Shown here in pieces: positions 53,783 through 61,289 of a stretch of DNA of 61,289 nucleotides. The DNA comes from Pseudomonas defluvii (lineage in GTDB: Bacteria; Pseudomonadota; Gammaproteobacteria; Pseudomonadales; Pseudomonadaceae): the NCBI RefSeq assembly GCF_001695625.1, contig NZ_MBPN01000020.1, positions 1-61,289 on the forward strand, read 5' to 3'. The notes beneath the pieces were generated by a model. That model was given only the letters and a program-made list of their open reading frames with translations. It ran no database searches and had not been told where the DNA came from. Made by a program: the position numbers and the translations under genes. Within the stretch, counting starts at the first letter, position 1; every line of letters starts with the position of its first letter.

Positions 53783-54063
53783 TGCCGTTCCCTTTAATAG
53801 ATAAATGACTCCGCTGGCGGCACACCGCCACACGAAAGTCTACACGCTGGCTCTGGCCTTTGAATGTGCAAAATTCGCGCCCCGCTCCGGCCATCGCGGC
53901 TCGGCCGATCGCCGACCGTTACCTCGGGGCAACGGACCGTATCGGAAAGGAGGCATGCGTGATAGACATCAGGCAGTGAAGGATAAGCTGATTAATGCAA
54001 GATTAACCTTTAAAGGTTTTTACACATCGAGCTTTTTCCGCTGCGGCGCAGCGTATCGAACCG
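53783..54063. other. Gap with short strong ribosome binding site
   Basis: No supported gene. AAAGGAGG at about 53946-53953 precedes ATG and GTG codons opening only short frames. It also holds the palindrome AACCTTTAAAGGTT near 54004-54017. Confidence 0.3.
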
Positions 54064-54102
54064 CCAACAAGGCCGGCTCCAGGCAGGAGCCGACCTTGTT
54101 GG
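54064..54102 (-). terminator. Hairpin after hmp
   Basis: CCAACAAGG and CCTTGTTGG close a long stem with inner CGGCTCC/GGAGCCG and an AGGCA loop, 14 bases past the hmp stop. No strong T-run, so it is a probable rather than certain terminator. Confidence 0.65.
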
Positions 54103-54115
54103 GGACTGTGGCGGG

Positions 54116-55297
54116 TTATTCCAGCGCTGCCGCCGGCCCGAAGAACTCATAACGGCTCTGCTGCTCCGGCACACCCAAGCCTTTCAGGTGACGCTTGACG
54201 GTCGCCATGAAGCCCTTGGGCCCGAGGAAGTAGGCATCCAGGTCACGCTCAGCCGGCAGCCACTGATCCAACTGGTCGAGGGTCAATAGCCCCACGGCAT
54301 CGGCAGCCGGGCTGGCGCCATCGTCTTCGGCGTAGCAGTAGAAGCGCTTGAACTGCGGATGCGTCGCCGCCAGGTCATCGATCCAGCCACGGAAGGCATG
54401 CACTGCACCGTTACGGGCGCAGTGGATAAAGTGGATCAAGCGGCCCGTGGACAGCGCTGCCTCCACCATCGCCAGCGTCGGCGTGATGCCTACGCCACCA
54501 CTGATCAGCACCAGCGGCTTGTCGCTGGCAGCCAAGGTGAACTCGCCCGACGGCGGGAACAGGTTCAGGGTATCGCCCACCTGCAGTTGCTCGTGCAGGT
54601 AGTTGGAGACTTTACCGCCCTCCTCACGCTTGACACTGATGCGGTATTGGCCGCCCTTGCTCAATGCCGACAGCGAGTAGTTGCGACGATGCTCTTCGCC
54701 GTCGATGAACAGCTGCAGGCCGATGTACTGACCAGGCTCTGCCGCCAGAATCGCACCGCCATCTTCAGGCGCGAAGTAGAAGGAAACGATCTCGCTGCTC
54801 TCCTCCACCCGCGCAGCCAGCTTGAACACCCGCGCACCACGCCAGCCACCGACGGCTTCGGCTTTCTGGTCATAAACCTGGGCTTCGGCGCCGATCAGGA
54901 TGTCGGCCAGTTGTTGATAGGCCGCACCCCAGGCGGCAATGACTTCAGGGGTGGCAATTTCACTGCCCAACACTTCTTCAATGGCGCGCAGCAGGCAGCT
55001 ACCGACGATCGGGTAGTGCTCTGGCAGGATCTGCAAGGCCACATGCTTATTGATAATCTGCCCGACCAGGCCACCCAGTTGCTCGAGCTGGTCGATGTGC
55101 CGCGCATACATCAGTACGCCATTGGCCAAAGCACGTGGCTGATCACCGCTGGCTTGGTGAGCCTGGTTGAACAGCGGACGCACCTCGGGGTACTCGCTGA
55201 GCATAAGCTTGTAGAAGTGCGTGGTCAGCGCTTCACCACCGCTTTCCAGCAGCGGCACGGTTGCTTTGATGATTGCACGGTCTTGGGCATTGAGCAT
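54116..55297 (-). CDS. hmp: Flavohaemoprotein nitric oxide dioxygenase
   Basis: A 393-residue NO dioxygenase. An N-terminal globin domain holds the proximal His in INKHVALQILPEHY. The FAD domain has EHRRNYSLSALSKGG, and the NAD domain has LISGGVGITPTLAMVEAAL. It turns NO plus oxygen into nitrate using NADH. Known as Fhp in P. aeruginosa. It is divergent from the norR-type activator and preceded by a sigma-54-like promoter with three activator sites. Confidence 0.96.
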   Translation of the reverse strand: MLNAQDRAIIKATVPLLESGGEALTTHFYKLMLSEYPEVRPLFNQAHQASGDQPRALANGVLMYARHIDQLEQLGGLVGQIINKHVALQILPEHYPIVGSCLLRAIEEVLGSEIATPEVIAAWGAAYQQLADILIGAEAQVYDQKAEAVGGWRGARVFKLAARVEESSEIVSFYFAPEDGGAILAAEPGQYIGLQLFIDGEEHRRNYSLSALSKGGQYRISVKREEGGKVSNYLHEQLQVGDTLNLFPPSGEFTLAASDKPLVLISGGVGITPTLAMVEAALSTGRLIHFIHCARNGAVHAFRGWIDDLAATHPQFKRFYCYAEDDGASPAADAVGLLTLDQLDQWLPAERDLDAYFLGPKGFMATVKRHLKGLGVPEQQSRYEFFGPAAALE

Positions 55298-55344
55298 GAG
55301 GGGACTCCTGAGCCTATGGCTTCTGTAAAAACTGCCATGAGTAA

Positions 55345-55360
55345 TTCAGGAACCGTGCCA
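55345..55360 (-). promoter_or_regulatory. Sigma-54 promoter of hmp
   Basis: On the minus strand TGGCACGGTTCCTGAA has the full TGGCACG -24 block and a partial -12 block. It lies about 50 bases before hmp and 41-111 bases from the three NorR sites, the geometry expected for sigma-54 activation. Confidence 0.65.
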
Positions 55361-55400
55361 AGTTTAAAATCCAATAAAATCAATAACTTAAAAATATAGA

Positions 55401-55456
55401 GTCATTATGACCCCATCTGTTTTATAGTCATTTCGACCAACAGGAGTCATTATGAC
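55401..55456. promoter_or_regulatory. Three NorR binding sites
   Basis: GTCATTATGAC at 55401-55411, GTCATTTCGAC at 55427-55437 and GTCATTATGAC at 55446-55456 match the GT-N7-AC NorR pattern. The third overlaps the norR ribosome binding site and start codon, so NorR may limit its own synthesis. E. coli norVW also has three such sites. Confidence 0.82.
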
Positions 55457-57005
55457 CGCAAAGCCCCTGCTCACCGCCCTGCTGCCACTGGTTAGCGACC
55501 TGTCCCGCGAGTTGCCGGAGCGCGAACGCTATCGACGCCTGCTGGAGGCCATGCGAACCCTGTTGCCATGCGACGCTGCGGCCTTGCTGAAACGTGAGGG
55601 CGAATGGCTCGTGCCATTGGCGGTCGACGGCTTGAGTACCGACACCCTGGGGCGGCGCTTCAAAATCAGCGAGCACCCGCGTTTTCAGGTGTTGCTAAGC
55701 CGTCACGAACCCACACGCTTTGCCAGCGACAGCGACCTGCCCGACCCTTATGACGGCCTGGTCGAAGGTCTGCACCAGCACCTTGAAGTACACGACTGCA
55801 TGGGCTGTCCGCTGTTCGTTGATGAACAGCCTTGGGGGCTGATTACCCTGGACGCACTCGCCCCGGAACGCTTTCAGCAGATCGAGCTTGATGCCCTGCA
55901 AGCCTTCGCCAGCCTGGCCGCCGCAACGGTCAAGGTGGCCGAACGGATCGAGCGCCTGGCCCTGCGCATAGAGGACGAACACCAACGAGCCGAACTCTAC
56001 CGCGAGGCCAGTGGTTTTCAGGAGCGGGAGTTGATCGGCCAGAGCAAGCCGCACAAACGTCTGCTTGAAGAGATCGCCTTGGTAGGCGGCAGCGACCTGA
56101 CGGTGTTGATCACCGGCGAAACCGGGGTCGGCAAAGAGTTAGTGGCCCAGGCCATTCATGCAGCCTCGGCACGCGCCGACAAGCCGCTGGTGAGCCTGAA
56201 CTGCGCCGCCCTGCCCGACACCCTGGTGGAAAGCGAACTGTTCGGCCATGTACGCGGGGCCTTTACCGGCGCGGTGGGTGAACGCCGCGGCAAGTTCGAG
56301 CTGGCCAACGGCGGTACGCTGTTTCTCGATGAGGCGGGCGAGCTATCCCTGCAGGTGCAAGCCAAATTGTTGCGCGTGCTGCAAAGCGGCCAGTTGCAAC
56401 GGCTGGGTTCGGATCAGGATCATCGGGTGGATGTGCGCCTGATTGCCGCCACCAACCGCGACCTCTCCGAAGAGGTGCGCGCCGGTCGCTACCGCGCCGA
56501 CTTCTATCATCGCCTGAGCGTCTACCCACTGCAGGTGCCGCCGCTGCGCGAGCGTGGGCGCGATGTGCTGCTGATCAGCGGCTACTTCCTTGAACAGAAC
56601 CGCTCCCGCATGGGCCTGAACAGCCTGCGCCTAACCCCCGACGCCCAGGCCGCACTGCTGGCCTATAACTGGCCAGGCAATGTCCGCGAGCTGGAGCACT
56701 TGATTGGCCGCTCGGCACTCAAGGCCCTTGGACAACACCCGGAACGACCGAAAATTCTCAGCCTGAGCGCCAGCGACCTCGACTTGCCGGCACCCCACAG
56801 TGAGGCAGCATCGGTCAGCAACAATGCAAGCCCTGCCAGTGCGACGGTGGTCGGCGACCTGCGCCTGGCGCTGGACACCTACCAGCGCGACCTGATCAAA
56901 GCCAGCCTGGAACGCCATCAACACAACTGGGCGAGTGCCGCACGCGAGCTGGGCCTGGATCGGGCCAACCTCAATCGCCTGGCCAAGCGCCTCGGTCTAC
57001 GCTGA
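55452..57005 (+). CDS. norR: NO-responsive sigma-54 activator (NorR/FhpR)
   Basis: A 517-residue regulator: N-terminal GAF domain (1-170, NO sensing through non-haem iron in E. coli NorR), central AAA domain with Walker A GETGVGKE and the sigma-54 contact loop GAFTGA, and a C-terminal helix-turn-helix (NWASAARELGLDRANLNRLA). It is divergent from hmp and corresponds to FhpR of P. aeruginosa. The ATG at 55452 has AGGAG upstream. Confidence 0.94.
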   Translation: MTAKPLLTALLPLVSDLSRELPERERYRRLLEAMRTLLPCDAAALLKREGEWLVPLAVDGLSTDTLGRRFKISEHPRFQVLLSRHEPTRFASDSDLPDPYDGLVEGLHQHLEVHDCMGCPLFVDEQPWGLITLDALAPERFQQIELDALQAFASLAAATVKVAERIERLALRIEDEHQRAELYREASGFQERELIGQSKPHKRLLEEIALVGGSDLTVLITGETGVGKELVAQAIHAASARADKPLVSLNCAALPDTLVESELFGHVRGAFTGAVGERRGKFELANGGTLFLDEAGELSLQVQAKLLRVLQSGQLQRLGSDQDHRVDVRLIAATNRDLSEEVRAGRYRADFYHRLSVYPLQVPPLRERGRDVLLISGYFLEQNRSRMGLNSLRLTPDAQAALLAYNWPGNVRELEHLIGRSALKALGQHPERPKILSLSASDLDLPAPHSEAASVSNNASPASATVVGDLRLALDTYQRDLIKASLERHQHNWASAARELGLDRANLNRLAKRLGLR

Positions 57006-57076
57006 CGCATTAAAGCCAGCCGATGCCGGGCCGATAACCCGACATCTCACCCTGTTCTTAAACCTTGAAGGTGCCT

Positions 57077-57976
57077 ATGGTCTCGCAAAAAGCCCGTGCG
57101 GACTCGCTGTCGCTGCTGTTGTTCACCCTGCGCAGCGGCAAGCTGATGGCCATCAACCTGCTCAAGGTCAGCGAGATTATCGCCTGCCCACCGCTGACCC
57201 GGTTGCCTGAGTCCCACCCGCATGTCAAAGGCGTCGCCACCTTGCGCGGCAACTCGCTGTCGGTGATCGACCTGTCCCGCGCCATCGGCGAGCGCCCCTT
57301 GCTCGACCCTGACGGGGGCTGCCTGATCGTTACCGATATCAGCCGTTCAAAACAGGGCCTGCACGTACAAGCCGTGAGCAAGATCGTTCACTGCCTGAGT
57401 ACCGACATTCGCCCGCCACCCTTCGCCTCGGGCGGCAAGTCGTTCATTACCGGGGTAACCCAGGTCGACGGTACGCTGGTGCAAGTGCTGGACATCGAAA
57501 AAGTGATTCACGGCATTACCCCTGCGCCTCACGATCACACCCATATCGAGCTGGCTCCAGAAGACGCTGCGGTGCTTGGCGCTGCCAATATTCTGGTGGT
57601 CGACGACAGCCAGGTGGCCCTGCAGCAGTCGGTACACACCTTGCGCAACCTGGGTATCGAGTGCCACACCGCCCGCAGCGCCAAGGAAGCCATCGACAAA
57701 CTGCTGGAGCTGCAAGGCACTGATCAGGAGATCAATGTGGTGGTCTCGGACATCGAGATGTCCGAAATGGATGGCTACGCCTTTACCCGCACCCTGCGCG
57801 AAACGCCGGACTTCCAGCACCTCTACGTGCTCCTGCACACCTCGCTGGACAGCGCCATGAACAGCGAGAAAGCCAAGGCCGCCGGAGCCAATGCCGTATT
57901 GACCAAGTTTTCCTCACCGGAGCTGACCGACTGCCTGATCCATGCTGCGCGTACGGTGGCCGACTTCGGCCAGTGA
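57077..57976 (+). CDS. cheV: Chemotaxis coupling protein CheV
   Basis: A 299-residue CheW-REC fusion. The CheW part (1-165) couples receptors to CheA. The receiver part has NILVVDDSQVAL and the phospho-acceptor Asp in VVVSDIEMSEMDGYAF. The ATG at 57077 has GAAGG upstream. It stands near an Aer-like receptor. Confidence 0.92.
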   Translation: MVSQKARADSLSLLLFTLRSGKLMAINLLKVSEIIACPPLTRLPESHPHVKGVATLRGNSLSVIDLSRAIGERPLLDPDGGCLIVTDISRSKQGLHVQAVSKIVHCLSTDIRPPPFASGGKSFITGVTQVDGTLVQVLDIEKVIHGITPAPHDHTHIELAPEDAAVLGAANILVVDDSQVALQQSVHTLRNLGIECHTARSAKEAIDKLLELQGTDQEINVVVSDIEMSEMDGYAFTRTLRETPDFQHLYVLLHTSLDSAMNSEKAKAAGANAVLTKFSSPELTDCLIHAARTVADFGQ

Positions 57977-58054
57977 AGGCATTGTGCTCACTTGTCGGGC
58001 AGTCGGTCTGAGGCATAATCGCAAGCAACCGTCACTGCCCACGAGGCGCGCACC

Positions 58055-58372
58055 ATGAGAAACGCCGTAATGACCCTGTGCCTGTTGGCCTTGCCTCTCA
58101 CCCAGGCGAACGCCTCCAGCGATGCAGCCTGGGCCGACGCGCAACACCAGGCATTGGCCACCTGCGTAGCCGCCAGCCAACTCACCGCAGTCAAGCCGCT
58201 CAAGCAGAGTGCCTTGTTCGATGACAGCGTGGGTTACACGGCGATCCTCTTGCAGGGGCACTACAAGCCTGCGCACATGAAGAACAAGGCCGGTACCGAA
58301 CTGTGCCTGTACCACCGTGAAACCCGTACTGCCCACGTGACCGAGTGGGATGCCGTCACACCCGTCCGCTAA
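58055..58372 (+). CDS. Small periplasmic protein of unknown function
   Basis: A 105-residue protein with a signal peptide (MRNAVMTLCLLALPLTQANA). The mature part has two Cys (ALATCVAAS; ELCLYHRET) that may form a disulphide. No family recognised. It overlaps the next gene by 23 bases. Confidence 0.75.
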   Translation: MRNAVMTLCLLALPLTQANASSDAAWADAQHQALATCVAASQLTAVKPLKQSALFDDSVGYTAILLQGHYKPAHMKNKAGTELCLYHRETRTAHVTEWDAVTPVR

Positions 58373-59138
58373 GAAGAAGCCCACTACCGTGTCTCTTTCC
58401 ACCCCGTTCAATTGCGTCGGCTGCGGCAAATGCTGTACCGATCATCATGTGCCCCTGACCCTGGCCGAAGCCGGGCGCTGGAGCGCATCCGGCGGCCAAC
58501 TGATTGTCTTGCTCGAAGCGTTTTTCGAGCAGGGCCCAGGGCTGCCCGACGGCCAGCGCGAGCATGCCTTGCGCCGCAGTTTTCCGGTGGCGTGCGGCGC
58601 GAGCCAGATCCACCTGGCGGTGACCTTTGCGGCGTATAACGTCGGCCCCTGCCGCAACCTGGATGCGGATTACCGCTGCCGCATCTACACGGAACGGCCA
58701 CTGGTGTGCCGCATCTACCCAATGGAAATAAACCCGCACATTCCGCTGCGCCCCGAGGCCAAGGACTGCCCACCCGAAGCCTGGCAGGATGGGCCGCTGT
58801 TGATTCACCGCGACCAGCTCCAGGACCCGGAACTGGCAGCACTGATCGAGCAATCGCGTCAGGCTGACCGCGAGGATATCCGCGCCAAAGTTGCGATCTG
58901 CCAACACCTTGGCATTGATGTCAGCGCAGTCAAGGGCAACGGTTTCACCGCCTACCTGCCCACCGTCGAGGCCATGGCGAGCGCGATCCGTGACGTCGAG
59001 GCCTCTGCCGATACCGGCAGCGCTTGGCGCCTGCACGTGACCGATCCGCTATTGGCCGAGCAATTGCAAACGCTGGGTGCGCAGGTCACCAGCGAACCGG
59101 CGACCTACTACAGCTTCATTCCACTTCAGGCCGGTTAA
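58350..59138 (+). CDS. YkgJ-family cysteine cluster protein (longer paralogue)
   Basis: A 262-residue protein with the cluster [18 protein letters not shown], then GPCRNL, YRCRIY and [10 protein letters not shown]. The C-terminal half is helical and unassigned. Function unknown. The stop overlaps that of the convergent aer-like gene by four bases. Confidence 0.88.
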   Translation: MPSHPSAKKKPTTVSLSTPFNCVGCGKCCTDHHVPLTLAEAGRWSASGGQLIVLLEAFFEQGPGLPDGQREHALRRSFPVACGASQIHLAVTFAAYNVGPCRNLDADYRCRIYTERPLVCRIYPMEINPHIPLRPEAKDCPPEAWQDGPLLIHRDQLQDPELAALIEQSRQADREDIRAKVAICQHLGIDVSAVKGNGFTAYLPTVEAMASAIRDVEASADTGSAWRLHVTDPLLAEQLQTLGAQVTSEPATYYSFIPLQAG

Positions 59139-60706
59139 CTGCGGCGGCGCCAGAATTCGTCAGCCAGTTGCCGCAAGCCCTCGGCCAGCTCGGCAACATT
59201 GCTGGAGTTCAGGTGGCCGCGCTGCCCGGCACTGACCGTGACTTCGCTGGCTTGGCGAATGCTGGTGATGTTGCGGTTGATGTCTTCACTGACACTGCTT
59301 TGCTCTTCGACCGCCGCCGCAATCTGCAGGCTCATTTCATTGATCTGAGTAACCCGCTGGCTGATGCCATCAAGCGCACTGGCAGCACGCTGTGCCTGCT
59401 CAACGCTATTACCGACATAGGTACTGCTCTGTTGCATCGCCAGCACGGCATTGCGCGCACCGCTTTGCAACACACCGATCATGCGTTGAATTTCCTGAGT
59501 CGATTGGGCAGTGCGCTTCGCCAAGCCGCGCACTTCGTCAGCCACCACGGCAAAGCCGCGCCCCTGGTCCCCTGCCCGAGCCGCTTCGATGGCGGCGTTC
59601 AAGGCCAGCAGGTTGGTCTGCTCGGCAATGCTGCGAATGACATCCAGCACACTGGAAATCTCACTGCTGTGGCTCTCCAGGTTGTGGATAACTTGCGTGG
59701 CAACCTCCAGCTCACGGGCCAACTGCAAAATCGCGTTCTGGCTCTGATCAACGAGCTGCTGCCCGCTCTGGGTTTCATCTTCAGCCTGGTCCGCCGCCTG
59801 TGAGGCCTGCTGAGCACTGCTGGCGACCTGAGCCACACTGGCCGCCATCTGGTGGATGGCAGTAGCCACCTGATCCGTTTCACTTTGCTGGCCCAGCGTA
59901 CTGTTGTGACTGCTGTGCAGGTGGCTGGCCAGCTCAGCCGCTTCCACCGCCAAGCGCTTGGACGTGTCGCCAATGCGCCCAACCACAGCGCCCACCTGAG
60001 ACTCCAGCATCAGCATGGCAAACTCGATTTGCCCGACGCCATCCCGGCGACCGGTATACAGCTGCTGGCTCAATGGATTGTCCGCAACTGCCTTGGCACG
60101 GCGTCGCAAGCGTTCAAAGGGCCGTAACAGGGGAAATACCACGGCAGCACTCAGTGCAAAGCTCAGCGCCAGGGTCAGTAGATCCGACAGTGGCAGCAGC
60201 CAGTGCGCGGCCATTGCCACGGCAAATGCCAGGCTCATGCCGCCCCATAACTGCCACTCCAGCCCCGGCACAGGCAGGCGCTGCAACCAGCTGGTGCGAC
60301 CACTGCGCAACTGGGCATACAACCGCTCGGCAGCCTCGACGTGCGCTGCTGCCGGTTTGGTGCGTACCGATTGGTACTCAACCGTCTGCCCCTGGCTGGT
60401 GATCGGTGTCACAAATGCACTGACCCAGTAATGATCGCCATTCTTGCAACGATTCTTCACCAACCCCATCCACGAACGCCCGCGCTTGAGCGTCTGCCAC
60501 ATCTGCTCGAAGGCCAACGGTGGCATGTCCGGGTGGCGCACGAGGTTATGGTGCTGCCCTATAAGCTCTTCGCGACTAAAACCGCTGATGCTGACAAAGT
60601 CATCATTGGCGTAGGTAATCGCGCTGGTAAGGTCAGTGGTAGAGAGGATGTTGGCATCGCCGGGATAATCCATATTGCGGCCAGTCACAGGCAGATTGCT
60701 CTTCAT
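59135..60706 (-). CDS. aer: Aer-like PAS methyl-accepting chemotaxis receptor
   Basis: A 523-residue receptor with a PAS domain at residues 10-120 ([35 protein letters not shown]), a membrane hairpin around residues 150-195, a HAMP-like segment and the signalling tip [20 protein letters not shown]. Aer senses redox or oxygen through FAD. P. putida has several Aer paralogues, so which one this is cannot be said. Confidence 0.92.
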   Translation of the reverse strand: MKSNLPVTGRNMDYPGDANILSTTDLTSAITYANDDFVSISGFSREELIGQHHNLVRHPDMPPLAFEQMWQTLKRGRSWMGLVKNRCKNGDHYWVSAFVTPITSQGQTVEYQSVRTKPAAAHVEAAERLYAQLRSGRTSWLQRLPVPGLEWQLWGGMSLAFAVAMAAHWLLPLSDLLTLALSFALSAAVVFPLLRPFERLRRRAKAVADNPLSQQLYTGRRDGVGQIEFAMLMLESQVGAVVGRIGDTSKRLAVEAAELASHLHSSHNSTLGQQSETDQVATAIHQMAASVAQVASSAQQASQAADQAEDETQSGQQLVDQSQNAILQLARELEVATQVIHNLESHSSEISSVLDVIRSIAEQTNLLALNAAIEAARAGDQGRGFAVVADEVRGLAKRTAQSTQEIQRMIGVLQSGARNAVLAMQQSSTYVGNSVEQAQRAASALDGISQRVTQINEMSLQIAAAVEEQSSVSEDINRNITSIRQASEVTVSAGQRGHLNSSNVAELAEGLRQLADEFWRRRS

Positions 60707-60997
60707 TGTGGGCGCTCATTATTGTTGGCAGAAAATCGGCAGGGCGTTCGACTCTAAGGTGTTTTTTTTCTGAAACATTGACTTGGAGCAGGATATTGGC
60801 AAATGGCCATACTCGCGTTGTCAGCCGAAAGATGCTCACAGACTGATCAGTCACATCGCCCAGGACAGACACGCGTCTTCGCCATTTTTACCGAAAATGC
60901 AACAGTTCTTATCCGAATACTCTCTGTTTCATTCGAACATTTCCGACTAATTTATGTACACCTAACTAGCACTTGCTCTGCAAGAAGGTTTGTCGAA

Positions 60998-61222
60998 ATG
61001 TCCAACAGTATGGGTATTGCCAGCGTTTTTGTTCTGTCTTCTTTGTTGTTGTCGCCGGTCGTAATGGCCGAAGAGTCGCAAGCGTTCGTGGCTCAGAATG
61101 CCGCCCGCGCCGCCGCACTCGACAACGCTCGCCACGCGATTGCAGAACAGGGTAAAGACCGCTTGGAAACCCAGAAAAACACAGCGTCCAAGGTTTCGGC
61201 GAGTGACCGTAGCGACAGCTGA
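60998..61222 (+). CDS. Small exported protein
   Basis: A 74-residue protein with a signal peptide (ASVFVLSSLLLSPVVMAEES) and an Ala-rich, charged helical mature part (AARAAALDNARHAIAEQGKD). The ATG at 60998 has AAGG upstream. No function assigned. Confidence 0.6.
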   Translation: MSNSMGIASVFVLSSLLLSPVVMAEESQAFVAQNAARAAALDNARHAIAEQGKDRLETQKNTASKVSASDRSDS

Positions 61223-61258
61223 CAGGCGCCCAGCGCCCCCTTTGCTCTCCCCCCGAAA

Positions 61259-61289
61259 ACCGCACCGGTGATGCATTCACCGGTGCGGT
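61259..61289. terminator. Strong hairpin at the window end
   Basis: ACCGCACCGGTGA (61259-61271) and TCACCGGTGCGGT (61277-61289) form a perfect 13-base stem with a five-base loop, 36 bases past the small exported protein. Flanking T-run lies outside the window; four A precede it. Confidence 0.65.

Overview
The window is a chromosomal segment of a Pseudomonas, most likely of the P. putida/P. fluorescens lineage. The evidence is the queA-tgt-yajC-secDF block, the cyoABCDE operon, a DUF3077 gene, Pseudomonas-type REP repeats (core GCAGGCTTGCCTGC) and high-GC coding bias. This assignment is by gene content and style only; no database search was made.

Layout. 1-5.7 kb: a glycine-zipper protein cut by the window edge, then queA-tgt-yajC-secD-secF on the minus strand (queuosine tRNA modification and the Sec accessory translocase). 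5.8-5.9 kb: a tRNA-Leu(CAA) gene with its promoter. 5.9-14.57 kb: an 8.7 kb integrated element bounded by an 18-bp tRNA-derived direct repeat, all genes on the plus strand, described below. 14.7-20.65 kb: a GrpB-like gene and an NAD-dependent formate dehydrogenase operon (fdsG-fdsB-fdsA-fdsD) with 4-bp overlaps throughout. 20.7-32 kb: an accessory stretch with an isochorismatase-type hydrolase, an NCS1 permease, two LysR regulators, a small unknown protein beside an EamA exporter, an MFS pump, GNAT and MocR genes. 32-37.8 kb: benE, then a complete cytochrome bd operon (cydP-cydA-cydB-cydX-ybgE-like), a CsoR/CstR-like regulator and an orphan CrtZ-like hydroxylase. 37.8-47.8 kb: a Met-rich lipoprotein, M24 peptidase-like protein, small beta-barrel, PAS/GAF/GGDEF/EAL protein, LprI-like protein, YkgJ-like protein, GNAT, an AlaC-like aminotransferase and an alpha/beta hydrolase of unknown role. 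47.9-53.8 kb: cyoABCDE and dsbB. 54.1-61.3 kb: hmp with divergent norR (fhpR), cheV, small genes, an Aer-like receptor and a small exported protein. Respiration and oxygen/NO response recur: two quinol oxidases, Hmp/NorR, an Aer-like receptor and three Anr/FNR-like boxes.

The most interesting locus is the element at 5.9-14.57 kb. It has a P4-type integrase, an AlpA-like regulator, a CHC2 zinc-finger primase-like protein, a RepA-like ATPase, a second tyrosine recombinase and three unknown cargo genes, but no capsid, tail or packaging genes. It is therefore best read as a phage satellite or satellite-derived element. Two features stand out. First, a C4/P4-CI-type antisense RNA lies between two complementary target sites, the second covering the ribosome binding site of the first gene of the replication operon. 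Second, two mirror-image arrays of six 10-bp iterons (about 83 of 92 positions identical by eye) lie 2.2 kb apart in opposite orientation; one is embedded in the coding 3' end of the ATPase gene. This resembles the paired ori/crr layout of phage P4, built from different repeats and a split primase/helicase pair. The integrase end carries arm-type repeats that recur at the far end, and the distal att copy has lost one G of the tRNA acceptor stem.
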